DNA of 64,000 bases, from positions 2,098,014-2,162,013 of the forward strand of contig NZ_GL877879.1 in NCBI RefSeq assembly GCF_000194155.1, given 5' to 3'. This stretch comes from Saccharopolyspora spinosa NRRL 18395 (GTDB lineage: Bacteria; Actinomycetota; Actinomycetes; Mycobacteriales; Pseudonocardiaceae). Below, piece after piece: positions 56,241 to 64,000 of the stretch (positions are counted from its first letter, which is position 1; the number at the start of each line of letters is the position of its first letter). The translations under genes and the position numbers were made by a program. The notes under the pieces are model-generated. The model worked only from the letters and a program-made list of their open reading frames with translations. It did not search any database and was not told where the DNA came from.

Positions 56241-57719
56241 ATGACTGCCACGAAGAAACAACCCGCTGTGGACACCGCCGGAACCAGTTCCCGCCTGTAC
56301 AGCTACGACCTCGCCCCGACGAAGAAGGAAGGGCGCCGCTGGGGCGCCTACAACGTCTTCACGCTCTGGGCCAACGATGTGCACAGCCTCGGGAACTACG
56401 CGTTCGCGATCGGCCTTTTCGCGTTGGGGCTGAGCGCGTGGGGAATCCTGCTGGCCTTCGCCCTGGCCTCGGTGTTCCTGTTCCTGCTGCTGACGCTGTC
56501 CGGCTACATGGGGCACAAGGCGGGCGTGCCGTTCCCCGTCATGAGCCGCATCGCGTTCGGAACGAAGGGCGCGCAGATCCCGGCCGCTGTTCGCGGTCTG
56601 GTCGCCATCGCCTGGTTCGGCATCCAGACCTACCTCGCGTCCGCCGTGCTGAACACCCTCCTGGTGGCCATGTTTCCCTCGCTGCAGGCGCTGGAGCAGA
56701 CGCACGCGCTAGGTCTGTCGACGCTCGGCTGGATCACCTTCCTCTCGCTCTGGATCATCCAGGTCCTGATCGTCAGCTACGGCATGCACGTGATCCGCAA
56801 GTACATGGCGGTCGCCGCGCCGACCACCCTCATCACCATGTGCGCGCTGGCGGTCTGGATGTTCATCCGCGCGGACGGCTCGATCTCCTGGTCCACGACG
56901 CACCCGCTCACCGGCGGCGCGATGTGGCTGCAGATCCTGCAGGGCGCCGCCCTCTGGGTGGTCATCTACGGGACGTTCGTGCTGAACTTCTGCGACTTCA
57001 CGCGCTCGGCCAAGAACCGCCAGTCGATCGTCCGCGGCAACCTGATCGGGATCCCGGTCAACATGCTCTTCTTCGCCGGCATCGTCATCGTCCTCAGCGG
57101 CGCGCAGTTCAAGCTGGACGGGAAGATCATCACCAGCCCAACCGACATCGTCCAGACAATCCCCAACATGTTCCTGCTGGCGATGGCCTCGCTCTCGCTC
57201 ATCGCCCTGACGATCGCGGTGAACCTGCTCGCCAACTTCGTGGCACCGATCTACGTGCTCGTGAACCTCTTCCCGCAGCGCCTGAACTTCCGACGGGCAG
57301 CCCTCGTAAGCGCCATCATCGGCCTCGTCATCCTGCCCTGGAACCTCTACAACAGCCCGGTGGTGGTGAACTACTTCCTCGGCGGCCTCGGTGCGCTGCT
57401 CGGTCCGCTCTTCGGCGTCATCATGGCCGACTACTGGCTGCTGCGCAGGACCCGCGTGAACGTCCCGGACCTCTACACCGAGGACGAAAACGGCGACTAC
57501 CACTACCGGCGCGGGTACAACCCCAAGGCCATCATGGCGTTCGTGCCGGCCGCCGCGATCGCCGTCATCATGGCGCTGACGCCCACCTTCAGCACCGTCG
57601 CCGGATTCTCCTGGTTCATCGGGGCGATCCTCGGCGCAGTCATCTACGCCATGATCGGGGACCGCAAGCCCGACGCGGCCGACGTGGACGGCGAGGCTAT
57701 CGCCGTCGCCGCCGAGTAA
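56241..57719 (+). CDS. NCS1-family nucleobase/hydantoin/allantoin transporter
   Basis: 492 residues from the ATG at 56241 (GGGAGG). About twelve helices. Start block WGAYNVFTLWANDVHSLGNYAFAIGLFALGL is the NCS1 substrate-site helix 1, with FGIQTYLASAVLN and FCDFTRSAKNRQSIVRGN as later marks. NCS1 proteins bring in hydantoins, allantoin, uracil or cytosine with Na+ or H+. The racemase-like gene behind suggests a hydantoin- or allantoin-type substrate. Confidence 0.9.
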   Translation: MTATKKQPAVDTAGTSSRLYSYDLAPTKKEGRRWGAYNVFTLWANDVHSLGNYAFAIGLFALGLSAWGILLAFALASVFLFLLLTLSGYMGHKAGVPFPVMSRIAFGTKGAQIPAAVRGLVAIAWFGIQTYLASAVLNTLLVAMFPSLQALEQTHALGLSTLGWITFLSLWIIQVLIVSYGMHVIRKYMAVAAPTTLITMCALAVWMFIRADGSISWSTTHPLTGGAMWLQILQGAALWVVIYGTFVLNFCDFTRSAKNRQSIVRGNLIGIPVNMLFFAGIVIVLSGAQFKLDGKIITSPTDIVQTIPNMFLLAMASLSLIALTIAVNLLANFVAPIYVLVNLFPQRLNFRRAALVSAIIGLVILPWNLYNSPVVVNYFLGGLGALLGPLFGVIMADYWLLRRTRVNVPDLYTEDENGDYHYRRGYNPKAIMAFVPAAAIAVIMALTPTFSTVAGFSWFIGAILGAVIYAMIGDRKPDAADVDGEAIAVAAE

Positions 57720-57804
57720 GACCGCCGGACCGGCCCGCGGTGGTCACCGCTGCGGGCCGGTCCGGCACCCACGTGAATCCCGGGCTTTCCAAGAGAGTTG
57801 AGCA

Positions 57805-58530
57805 ATGCGCATTCTGGTCGTGAACGTCAACACCACCGCGTCCATCACCGGATCCATCGGCGAACAGGCGGCCGGTGCGGCGTCCCCCGGCACCGAGATC
57901 GTCCCGCTGACACCGATCTTCGGTGCGGAATCCGTCGAGGGCAACTACGAGAGCTACCTCGCGGCGATCGCCGTCATGGAAACGGTCAAGGCCTACCCGG
58001 GACCGTTCGACGCCATCATCCAGGCCGGGTACGGCGAGCACGGCAGGGAAGGCCTGCAGGAGCTGTTCGACGTCCCGGTCGTCGACATCACCGAAGCGGC
58101 CGCGAGCACCGCCCAGTTTCTTGGCCGCACCTACTCGGTGGTGACCAGCCTGGACCGCACGGTCCCGCTGATCGAGGAACGGCTGCACCTCGCCGGCCTC
58201 AGCGCCCGGTGCGCGTCGGTCCGCGCCAGCGGCATGCCCGTGCTGGACCTCGAACGCGACCCGCAGGCCGCCGTGGACGCCATTGCCGAAGAAGCGGCCC
58301 GCGCGGTGCGGGACGACCGGGCGGAGGTCATCTGCCTGGGCTGCGGCGGCATGTCGGGACTCACCGAGCGCGTGGCCGAACGCACCGGGGTTCCGGTCGT
58401 CGACGGCGTGACGGCGGCCGTGACGATCGCGGAGTCCCTCGTGCGCCTGGGCCTGACCACCTCGAAGGTTCGCACCTACGCACACCCGCGCCCCAAGGCG
58501 ATGACCAACTGGCCCCCGCCGGTGCGCTGA
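57805..58530 (+). CDS. Asp/Glu/hydantoin racemase-family protein with one catalytic Cys
   Basis: 241 residues. The fold is that of hydantoin and allantoin racemases (MRILVVNVNTTASIT at the start; EVICLGCGGMSGLTE late). The second catalytic Cys is present (Cys180, in LGCGGM), but the first is replaced: the place of the ACFSDPG motif reads QAGYGEHG, with Gly75. Arylmalonate decarboxylase has just this Gly/Cys pair. So it may not be a racemase. It lies 85 bases after the NCS1 gene, in one operon. Confidence 0.82.
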   Translation: MRILVVNVNTTASITGSIGEQAAGAASPGTEIVPLTPIFGAESVEGNYESYLAAIAVMETVKAYPGPFDAIIQAGYGEHGREGLQELFDVPVVDITEAAASTAQFLGRTYSVVTSLDRTVPLIEERLHLAGLSARCASVRASGMPVLDLERDPQAAVDAIAEEAARAVRDDRAEVICLGCGGMSGLTERVAERTGVPVVDGVTAAVTIAESLVRLGLTTSKVRTYAHPRPKAMTNWPPPVR

Positions 58531-58552
58531 TTTCCCTTCAACAGCAACGCGA

Positions 58553-58602
58553 AAGGCCCGCCGATCGCACTCAGGTACCGGCTCGGCGGGCCTTCCGTTT
58601 TG
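58553..58602 (+). terminator. Rho-independent terminator after the racemase-family gene
   Basis: Perfect 12-base arms, AAGGCCCGCCGA and TCGGCGGGCCTT, followed by CCGTTTTG. A clear intrinsic terminator. Confidence 0.85.
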
Positions 58603-58739
58603 TCATAGACATCAGATCCACGCAGTCCACTGTCGATGGATTACCGGGGCCAATTTCTGAACGTCGCTGTCGTCCGGCGGAACGGTAGATCCACAGTGGA
58701 ACGGATAGCTGGGAGCAACCGATCACGGCCTCTGCAACA

Positions 58740-59355
58740 GCCCCAAGAGGACGTGCTTTTCGCGGGTAGCCGTGGTCGTGTCGATGCCGCGCGACGTCCA
58801 GTTCCACATCCAGGACTTCGCGGAGCTGTTCCAGACCGCCGCGGGTTCGTCGCAGCGCGACGAGCCGGAAGGCCAGAGCTTCGAACGCCGCTCAGACCTC
58901 GTTGAGGTCTGCGATGTCCGCGGCGGTGAACTCGCGGACCACCGCCCAGGAGCGGGCGTCGGGGTGACACCAGCCCCGCCGCCACGAGCGCCCGAAGCGC
59001 ATCCCGCACCGGGCACCGGGCACCGCGCATCCCGCACCGCGCACCGCGCACCCCGCACCGCGCACCCCGCACCCCGCACCGCGCACCCCGCACCGCACCG
59101 CGCACCCCGCACCCCGCACCCCGCATCCCGCACCGCGCATCCCGCATCCCGCACCGCGCATCCCGCACCGGGCACCGGGCACCGGGCACCGGGCACCGGA
59201 CAGCCGACAGCCGGCAGCCGGCTCACGCCCAGCTCGGCCGCCAAATCCCGCTCCACGAGCCTGCTACCCGGCGCGCGGACGCCGTCGAGGATCTCGTCGC
59301 TGAGCTGCCGCGTGACCCGTTCCGACTCCGGCTCAAAGCTCGCCGCCTGCGTCAT
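58740..59355 (-). pseudogene. GntR family (FCD) regulator gene broken by a heptamer expansion
   Basis: From ATG 59355 the wHTH begins normally: SERVTRQLSDEILDGVRAPG, SRLVERDLAAELGVSRLP. There the frame runs into a 222-base tandem array. Beyond it, another frame resumes with RDALRALVAAGLV, then a further frame with WAVVREFTAADIADLNEV, then a TGA (from CGA, at 58892-58894), then AAFEALAFRLVALRRTRGGLEQL of the FCD domain before homology fades near 58740. So an insertion, a frameshift, a nonsense change and a truncation. It lies behind the NCS1 operon and was probably its regulator. Confidence 0.7.
58999..59220. repeat. Heptanucleotide tandem array (about 32 units)
   Basis: 28 full 7-base units (GCACCGG, GCACCGC, GCACCCC, GCATCCC) and one 5-base unit from 58999 to 59199, then three diverged units (ACAGCCG, ACAGCCG, GCAGCCG). 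No spacers, so it is not CRISPR. It lies inside the GntR gene at the codons for Pro-Val-Arg-Asp-Ala. Confidence 0.95.
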
Positions 59356-59438
59356 GAGTCCAAATCCCCGCTGAAGCCCCCGCCCTGTTTGGTCCACCAA
59401 ATCCATAACCAGGCCGAGCTCCCGCACCGCCGCGACGC

Positions 59439-60125
59439 TCACGGCAGGTAGTCGAGCGATGCGAACCACTCGCCCCGGCCCTTCGGGGTGAGGTCGAGAA
59501 CGTGCCAGACCGGGCTGAGCAGGTCGATGCCTCGTTGGTCGATGTCGTCGGACATCCGCGGGTGCGTCGTGTAGACGTGGCGCACCGCGCCGCTGTCGTC
59601 GCGCGCGAAGACCGACACCGTCGAATCCTGGTTGCCTTCGGCGTCCTCGCTGGCGAGGTCGTACTTGAAAGTGCCCGAACCCGCGCTGAGCAGTCGCACG
59701 TTCGTCCACCCCCGATTCCTGCCGTGTTGCCGCAGGGCAGGCAGGTCGGCCGCGGCGACGACGGCGAAGTCGACCTTCTGCGCGAGGTGCTGGGCGACTC
59801 CGTTGAGCCCGTCGATCCACATCGTGCACATCGGGCACGGCCGGGCCTGCTGCTTCCCGTACATGAGGTGGTAGATGACGAGGTCCCGACCGGGTGCGGT
59901 GAACAGTTCGCTCAGCCGCACCTTCCGGGTCGGGGTGTCACCGGCGTCGAGGTCCGCGGGTCCTTCCTCCAACGTGTAGTCGTCGACGACGGGGCCGAGC
60001 GGTAGTCCGCGCCGCAACTCGGCGACCCGTTCGCGGTGGCGCATCAGCTCGATCTCGGCATGGCACAGGTCTTCGCGGGCCTGGAGGTACTCGGCGGACT
60101 CCGCGGTGAGGTTGGTGTGGTGCAT
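59439..60125 (-). CDS. DUF899 (thioredoxin-like) family protein
   Basis: 228 residues from the ATG at 60125 (GGAGG). The DUF899 layout is clear: EDLCHAEIELMRHRERVAELRRGLP at the start, FTAPGRDLVIYHLMYG near 85, PCPMCTMWIDGLNG near 103 with a Cys-x-x-Cys, and SVFARDDSGAVRHVYTTHPR near 175. The fold is thioredoxin-like; function unknown. Confidence 0.88.
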   Translation of the reverse strand: MHHTNLTAESAEYLQAREDLCHAEIELMRHRERVAELRRGLPLGPVVDDYTLEEGPADLDAGDTPTRKVRLSELFTAPGRDLVIYHLMYGKQQARPCPMCTMWIDGLNGVAQHLAQKVDFAVVAAADLPALRQHGRNRGWTNVRLLSAGSGTFKYDLASEDAEGNQDSTVSVFARDDSGAVRHVYTTHPRMSDDIDQRGIDLLSPVWHVLDLTPKGRGEWFASLDYLP

Positions 60126-60357
60126 TGCTACCTCCGTGGCTGCTTCGACCCGGGGCAGCCAGGCGGCCCGCTGACGCCCCTTGGACGGCCCACTTCGTAC
60201 CCGGTGCGGTCCGGTGTGAAACCAACTGGCTCACAGTGCCAGGGTCCCTCCAGCTTCCCGGTGGTACAACGACGGCCAACGCGAGCACCAGCGCCCGCAA
60301 CGTGCTACCGCCCCAGACAGCAGGACAGAGGTCCACTGCCACAGCCCGTGATGGGTG

Positions 60358-60600
60358 TGAGGCGAACGGACCGTTTGTGACACCTATCGGCGCGAAGGAT
60401 CCATTCACCTCACCCTCGTGATCCTGCAGTTCCACGCTAGGCGAATGAGGCGAACGGCCCGTTTGTGACACCTATCGGCGCGAAGGGTCCATTCGCTTCA
60501 CGCTCGTCGTCCTGGAGGTCCAGGCTCGGTGGGTGAGGTGAGCGGACCGTTTGTGACACCTATCGGCGCGAAGGGTCCGTTCGCTTCACCGTCGTCGCGG
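60358..60600. repeat. Three 88-bp tandem repeats with internal inverted repeat
   Basis: Units start at 60358, 60446 and 60534 (period 88). Each has TGAGGCGAACGG, CCGTTTGTGACACCTATCGG and CGCGAAGGGTCCATTCGCTT in order; the two ends of each core are reverse complements (GCGAACGGACC and GGTCCGTTCGC), so each forms a hairpin. The third unit is cut short near 60600. Confidence 0.92.
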
Positions 60601-60643
60601 GATATCTTCGCTTGCACCACGTGGCTGGATCCGGAAACCACCA

Positions 60644-61044
60644 TCAGGTGAAAGTTGCCACGGGGTGGGCCGCTGCCTCGGCGATGAAGCCGAGCCGTAT
60701 TCGGCGTTCTTGGTGGCTTTGCTGGACATAATTGCGACGACGAGCGGCGCGGCGTTCCGGGTGCCGCGCGACGGCGATGTCGTTGAGCGTTCCGTAGTCG
60801 CCGGTACCGGTCTTGTCGGCCACGATCCGCCCCTGCGGCACACCTGCCCGGATGCGCTGGGCGCTGGTGGCGTTGCGTTCCAGCAGGTCGCGGAGGACGT
60901 CGCGCTGTTCGGTCGGCAGGGCGTTCCCCAGCACGATCTTCTGGAAAGTGTTGCCGAACGCCGAGGCGAAGTCGTGTCGCGGGGTTGCCCGGGGTGGCTT
61001 CCCCGATGTCCGGCTCGCTCCGATTTATCCGGGTGACGAGGTCG
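60644..61044 (-). pseudogene. Class A beta-lactamase, C-terminal part (downstream of IS)
   Basis: Family blocks in several frames: DLVTRINRSEPDIGEATPGN at the IS edge, FGNTFQKIVLGNALPTEQRD, then RIRAGVPQGRIVADKTGTGD with the KTG motif, TLNDIAV, RGTRNAAPLVVAIMSSK in another frame, and FIAEAAAHPVATFT to the stop at 60644. At least three frameshifts. It is the second half of the gene whose start lies beyond the IS at 62930. Confidence 0.75.
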
Positions 61045-62929
61045 CCTAGCCGGAGTTTCCCCGCTAGTCCGTTCTTGAGTGGTGTTTGTGCTGGCCAGGA
61101 TGGGTTTTCGGGTGAGGTGGACGTATTACCTAATCCGGCTGGTGGCCTGGTCAGCGGGTGGGCGCGTAGCGGTGGATGTCGAACAGTTCGGCGAGTTGTT
61201 TCTGGGTAGGGGTTGTCTCGGTGAGCATGCGCTGTGCGCGGGGGCGGCCTTTGCCGCCGTCGTGGTAGAGCAGGACGGTTTCCTGGATGCCGCCGAGTTC
61301 GTCGAGCAGTTCCCGCACGGACAGGTGCAGGCCCGCGTGTTCTGCTTGGCGACGCATCAGATGCGCGACAGCGAGGGCCAGCACACAGTAGAAGACATGT
61401 ACCCGGATCTTGGAGTCGGTCCAGTGGTGCATCGGGGAAAACGACACCACGTGCGGGTCTTTCATCTGCCGGAACCCCGACTCGACCTCAGATTGCGACC
61501 GGTAGGCGGCGACCACCTCTGCGACGGTCCACTCAGTACGGTTGGTGAACAGGACCCGCTTGCCGAAGAACCGGTTCTCCAGACGTTTGCGGGCTTTCTG
61601 GTCGGTGCGCCACGCCAAGCGGAACTCGGCCGGGGTGTGGCCGGTCAGGGAGATGGTGAGGACCTCGCCGACCCAGCGAGGCCGGCAGATCGCGGCGATC
61701 TCGTCTTCCACGGCCGTGCGGTCCCGGCGGGTCCTGCCGCGTGCAAGCCTCGCTTGCAACTCAGCCAGGCGGCGGCGGGCCTTGGCGAGAGTCTGGTCGA
61801 ACCCGCGGGACTGCTTGGCGTGCAGGGTCGGTGAGTACGTCACCACGGCACGCCGGGTCACGCCCAGTGCGGTGACTTCGGTGTCCACACACCGCACACC
61901 GGGATACCGGTCCTCGTCGACCGGGGTGTAGCGGGTCTTGGGGATCGCGAGCAGTCCCGGATGGTCGCTGGGCGGCAGCGACCCGACGAACCCGATCCCG
62001 GCGTCCTCGACCAGCGCGTGGTTGGCCGCTGAATTCTGCCCGGCGTCGTAGACCACGGTCAGCGACTCGACCTGTGCGGTCAGGTCCTGGTAGCGGGCCA
62101 CCAGTTCGTCGATGACGGTGCTGAACTGGGTGACATCCGGGCGGTCCCCGCCGTAGGCGTGGGACACCACCGGGATCCCGGCGTCGCGGGTCACCACCAG
62201 GCCCAGCCCGACCAGGCGCAGGTCAGTGCGTTTCTGCTTGGCCTTGCCGCGCTGCGCGATCGGCGCCCGGTCGTTGCCGGTGTCGATGAACGTGGCGAAG
62301 TTGGTCATGTCCAGCACCAGACCGGACACATCCAGCTCGAACTCGGTGACCATCCGCCGCCCGAGTTCGGTCTCGATCCGGCGCAGGTCGTCCTCGCCAA
62401 GTCTGTCCATGGCCTTCCAGAACCGGCGATGGTCCAGCGCCGCGTGCGGGATCTTCACCCAGCGTGAACCGGCCGTAGTGGCCCACCAGTCAGCGAACGC
62501 GGCCTTGGAACACGGAGCCATGATCCGGTTCGCCGTGGCCAACGCCAGATAGGTCCCGACCGTGGCGGTGGCGTCCGAGCGGCGCGACACGACCTCATCA
62601 ACCACCCCGGCCACATCCAGGCGCTCCAGCATCGACCAGACCCCGGCAAGGTCCCCGAACCGTTTGTGCTGGGTCCGGACCGGTTCACCCGCCGATGCCC
62701 CGGTCAGTTTGGCCATCACTTCCTCGGCGCTGCCCAGGTACTGCTGGGACACGATCCGTGGTTTGCCGTCCACCCTGGCGGACTCCACCAGGTAGTAGTA
62801 GGTCTTCCCACCCTGGCGTTTCCCCACGATCGAAGGCATATCTAGGTAATACATCAACCCGGTATGAAACCCAAGCACCACAACGCAAGACACGCCGATG
62901 AATCACGTAGCGGGGAAACTCAGGCTAGG
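61045..62929 (-). mobile_element. IS1634-like insertion sequence, 1885 bp
   Basis: Terminal inverted repeats of 22 bases with one mismatch: CCTAGCCGGAGTTTCCCCGC at 61045 and CCTAGCCTGAGTTTCCCCGC on the other strand ending at 62929. It encloses one transposase gene. It interrupts a class A beta-lactamase gene. No clear target duplication is seen in the flanks. Confidence 0.85.
61151..62839 (-). CDS. IS1634/IS4-type DDE transposase
   Basis: About 562 residues from the ATG at 62839 (in-frame ATG at 62854 also possible). Start MPSIVGKRQGGKTYYYLVES and the RIVSQQYLGS block are typical of IS1634 transposases; DDE-type marks include LVLDMTNFATF, LTVVYDAGQNSA and the late YRSQSEVESGFRQMKDP (the E of the YREK-like motif). 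It is intact and full length, so the element may still be active. Confidence 0.88.
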   Translation of the reverse strand: MPSIVGKRQGGKTYYYLVESARVDGKPRIVSQQYLGSAEEVMAKLTGASAGEPVRTQHKRFGDLAGVWSMLERLDVAGVVDEVVSRRSDATATVGTYLALATANRIMAPCSKAAFADWWATTAGSRWVKIPHAALDHRRFWKAMDRLGEDDLRRIETELGRRMVTEFELDVSGLVLDMTNFATFIDTGNDRAPIAQRGKAKQKRTDLRLVGLGLVVTRDAGIPVVSHAYGGDRPDVTQFSTVIDELVARYQDLTAQVESLTVVYDAGQNSAANHALVEDAGIGFVGSLPPSDHPGLLAIPKTRYTPVDEDRYPGVRCVDTEVTALGVTRRAVVTYSPTLHAKQSRGFDQTLAKARRRLAELQARLARGRTRRDRTAVEDEIAAICRPRWVGEVLTISLTGHTPAEFRLAWRTDQKARKRLENRFFGKRVLFTNRTEWTVAEVVAAYRSQSEVESGFRQMKDPHVVSFSPMHHWTDSKIRVHVFYCVLALAVAHLMRRQAEHAGLHLSVRELLDELGGIQETVLLYHDGGKGRPRAQRMLTETTPTQKQLAELFDIHRYAPTR

Positions 62930-63475
62930 CTGCGCTCGTAAGCCGTCAGCCGGGCCAGGCCGGGCCGGACCGGCGAGCTCGCGGAGGAGGAGGTTTCCCG
63001 CCGTGCCGTCGCTGTAGCGGACTGTGGCGTCGCACAGCTCGCGGATCGTCATCCCCGTGTCCACGTGCGGCTCGGCGACGACGGAGCTCTTCATGAGATC
63101 GCCCTTGCTGTACCTGACGACCTCATCCAGGTGCGACATCGGCTTGTGGCGCAGGACCGCTGCTGCCGCCAGCGCCTTGAACGCCGAGCAGAACGCGAAT
63201 CGTTCATCCGCCCGGTGGGCGATGGTGGCGCCTGTGCCCGTGTTGAGGGCGTAAACCCCCAGGCGCGCGGCGAACTTCCGCTCCAGCTCGACAAGCGATC
63301 ACCGCCCGGGGCGACGGGAGCGGAGGTAAGCGGCGGTGTGCTCGACCCGGCCGGATCGCACGCCGCCACCACGGGAAGCGGCCAGCAGCGCACCAGGATC
63401 GCCCGACGTCCGATGCGGATTTCCCGGTGTTGCAACGAAGTTCTCCGTTCGAGTCGACGACCGGGATTCCGGCCC
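62930..63475 (-). pseudogene. Class A beta-lactamase, N-terminal part (upstream of IS)
   Basis: A likely lipoprotein-type start (VVAACDPAG) near 63370, a frameshift near 63298, then ELERKFAARLGVYALNTGTG, FAFCSAFKALAAAAVL with the Ser-x-x-Lys active site, EPHVDTGMTIRELCDATVRY and SDGTAGNLLLREL with the SDN-loop as Ser-Asp-Gly. The gene is cut by the IS at 62929. Read across the IS ends, AYERS and DLVTR join in frame. Confidence 0.75.
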
Positions 63476-64000
63476 GACGCCAATCAAGCAGCACTCCGCT
63501 CGATAGCGCCAATCCGAGACGCACTGCTGCGCGATAGCCGTTCGATATGGCCGCGGTTGCAGCTTGGTCGCCGCGCTCGGACGGCGCGCGAAGTTCGCCC
63601 ACACCCCGCCGGAGCGCAGTCCGGTGACGAAGTCCGCGATCGCAGCGCGGTACTCCGCCCGGCACCATCCGACTCGAGCAAGATGATCTGCAACACATCT
63701 GACCACGCAGCGGCAGATCATGCCGACTGACCGGAAATCACCTGCACGACATCAACTTCAGAATTTGCGAAAAAATAGCAGGAAATAAGCCGTCTAATTC
63801 GTTTTCCGCGAACCATCGCCGACCACGTACCGACCACCCATTTAGCCGTATTGACGCGGCTAAACAGACTCATAGACTCGTGCACCGATCCAGTTCACGT
63901 CCCAGAGCATCAGGTGTGGAAGCACTTCACGACCGCGCAGTACGAAGCCACGCCAGCTGATCCGACTTCCTCTGCACAGCAACAAATCCAGCATTCGCGA
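63476..64000. other. Right edge, no supported gene
   Basis: Open frames on both strands here show no family features. The last 250 bases are AT-richer. A hairpin, TTTAGCCG and CGGCTAAA, lies at 63841-63864. Confidence 0.4.
63841..63864. repeat. Short inverted repeat near the right edge
   Basis: Arms TTTAGCCG and CGGCTAAA with an 8-base loop, in AT-richer DNA. It may be a terminator or an operator; nothing next to it decides. Confidence 0.35.

Noticed and set aside
58999..59220. CRISPR array
   Set aside because: Units are 7 bases, contiguous and without spacers; no cas genes nearby.
60358..60600. CRISPR array
   Set aside because: Three long 88-base tandem units with related spacers, not unique spacers; no cas genes.

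Overview
The window is very GC-rich, uses GTG as well as ATG starts, and carries actinobacterial gene families: an overlapping pptH-pptT-like pair, an IdeR/DmdR-type iron box, CsoR-type copper boxes, a 14-TM MFS pump and many P450s. This points to a filamentous actinomycete of the Pseudonocardiales, perhaps Saccharopolyspora. The genus is an inference, not something the sequence proves.

1-9.5 kb holds mixed accessory metabolism: the 3' end of a ferredoxin reductase followed by a P450, a LysR regulator divergent from a class 3 lipase, a DHFR-fold reductase, argG with a candidate ARG box, and a CocE/NonD hydrolase divergent from a TetR regulator.

9.6-26.7 kb is a biosynthetic gene cluster. Its core is a 3077-residue hybrid protein with order KS-AT-DH-KR-ACP-C-A-PCP-TE, followed by two overlapping or closely spaced phytoene-desaturase-like FAD oxidoreductases. 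This is the hallmark layout of polycyclic tetramate macrolactams (PTMs; HSAF, ikarugamycin, frontalamides). The adenylation pocket reads like an ornithine code. P450s stand on both sides, with a SAM methyltransferase on one side. The medium-chain alcohol dehydrogenase and the sterol-desaturase-type hydroxylase of many PTM clusters are not in the window.

26.8-46 kb holds stress, metal and central functions: a broken SDR gene, an AhpD-like protein, ArsR plus a CDF efflux protein, a copper operon (copZ, secreted His-rich protein, copA with a damaged 3' end) under CsoR-like boxes, acsA with a degenerate CysRS-like protein and pyrophosphatase, an MFS pump, and an iron-siderophore uptake operon under an iron box. 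An IS110 remnant lies between the two permease genes of that operon.

46-54.5 kb holds GNAT, pirin and GYD-domain proteins, the phosphopantetheinyl hydrolase/transferase pair that could set carrier-protein loading for the PKS-NRPS, a NarL-type two-component system, and an ArsB/NhaD-type transporter.

54.5-64 kb is decaying DNA: broken deaminase and ankyrin genes, an NCS1 transporter plus a one-cysteine Asp/Glu racemase-family protein, a GntR pseudogene interrupted by a heptanucleotide expansion, three 88-bp tandem repeats, and a class A beta-lactamase pseudogene split by an IS1634-like element. At least eight genes in the window carry frameshifts or small deletions, so either sequence indel errors or real decay must be considered.
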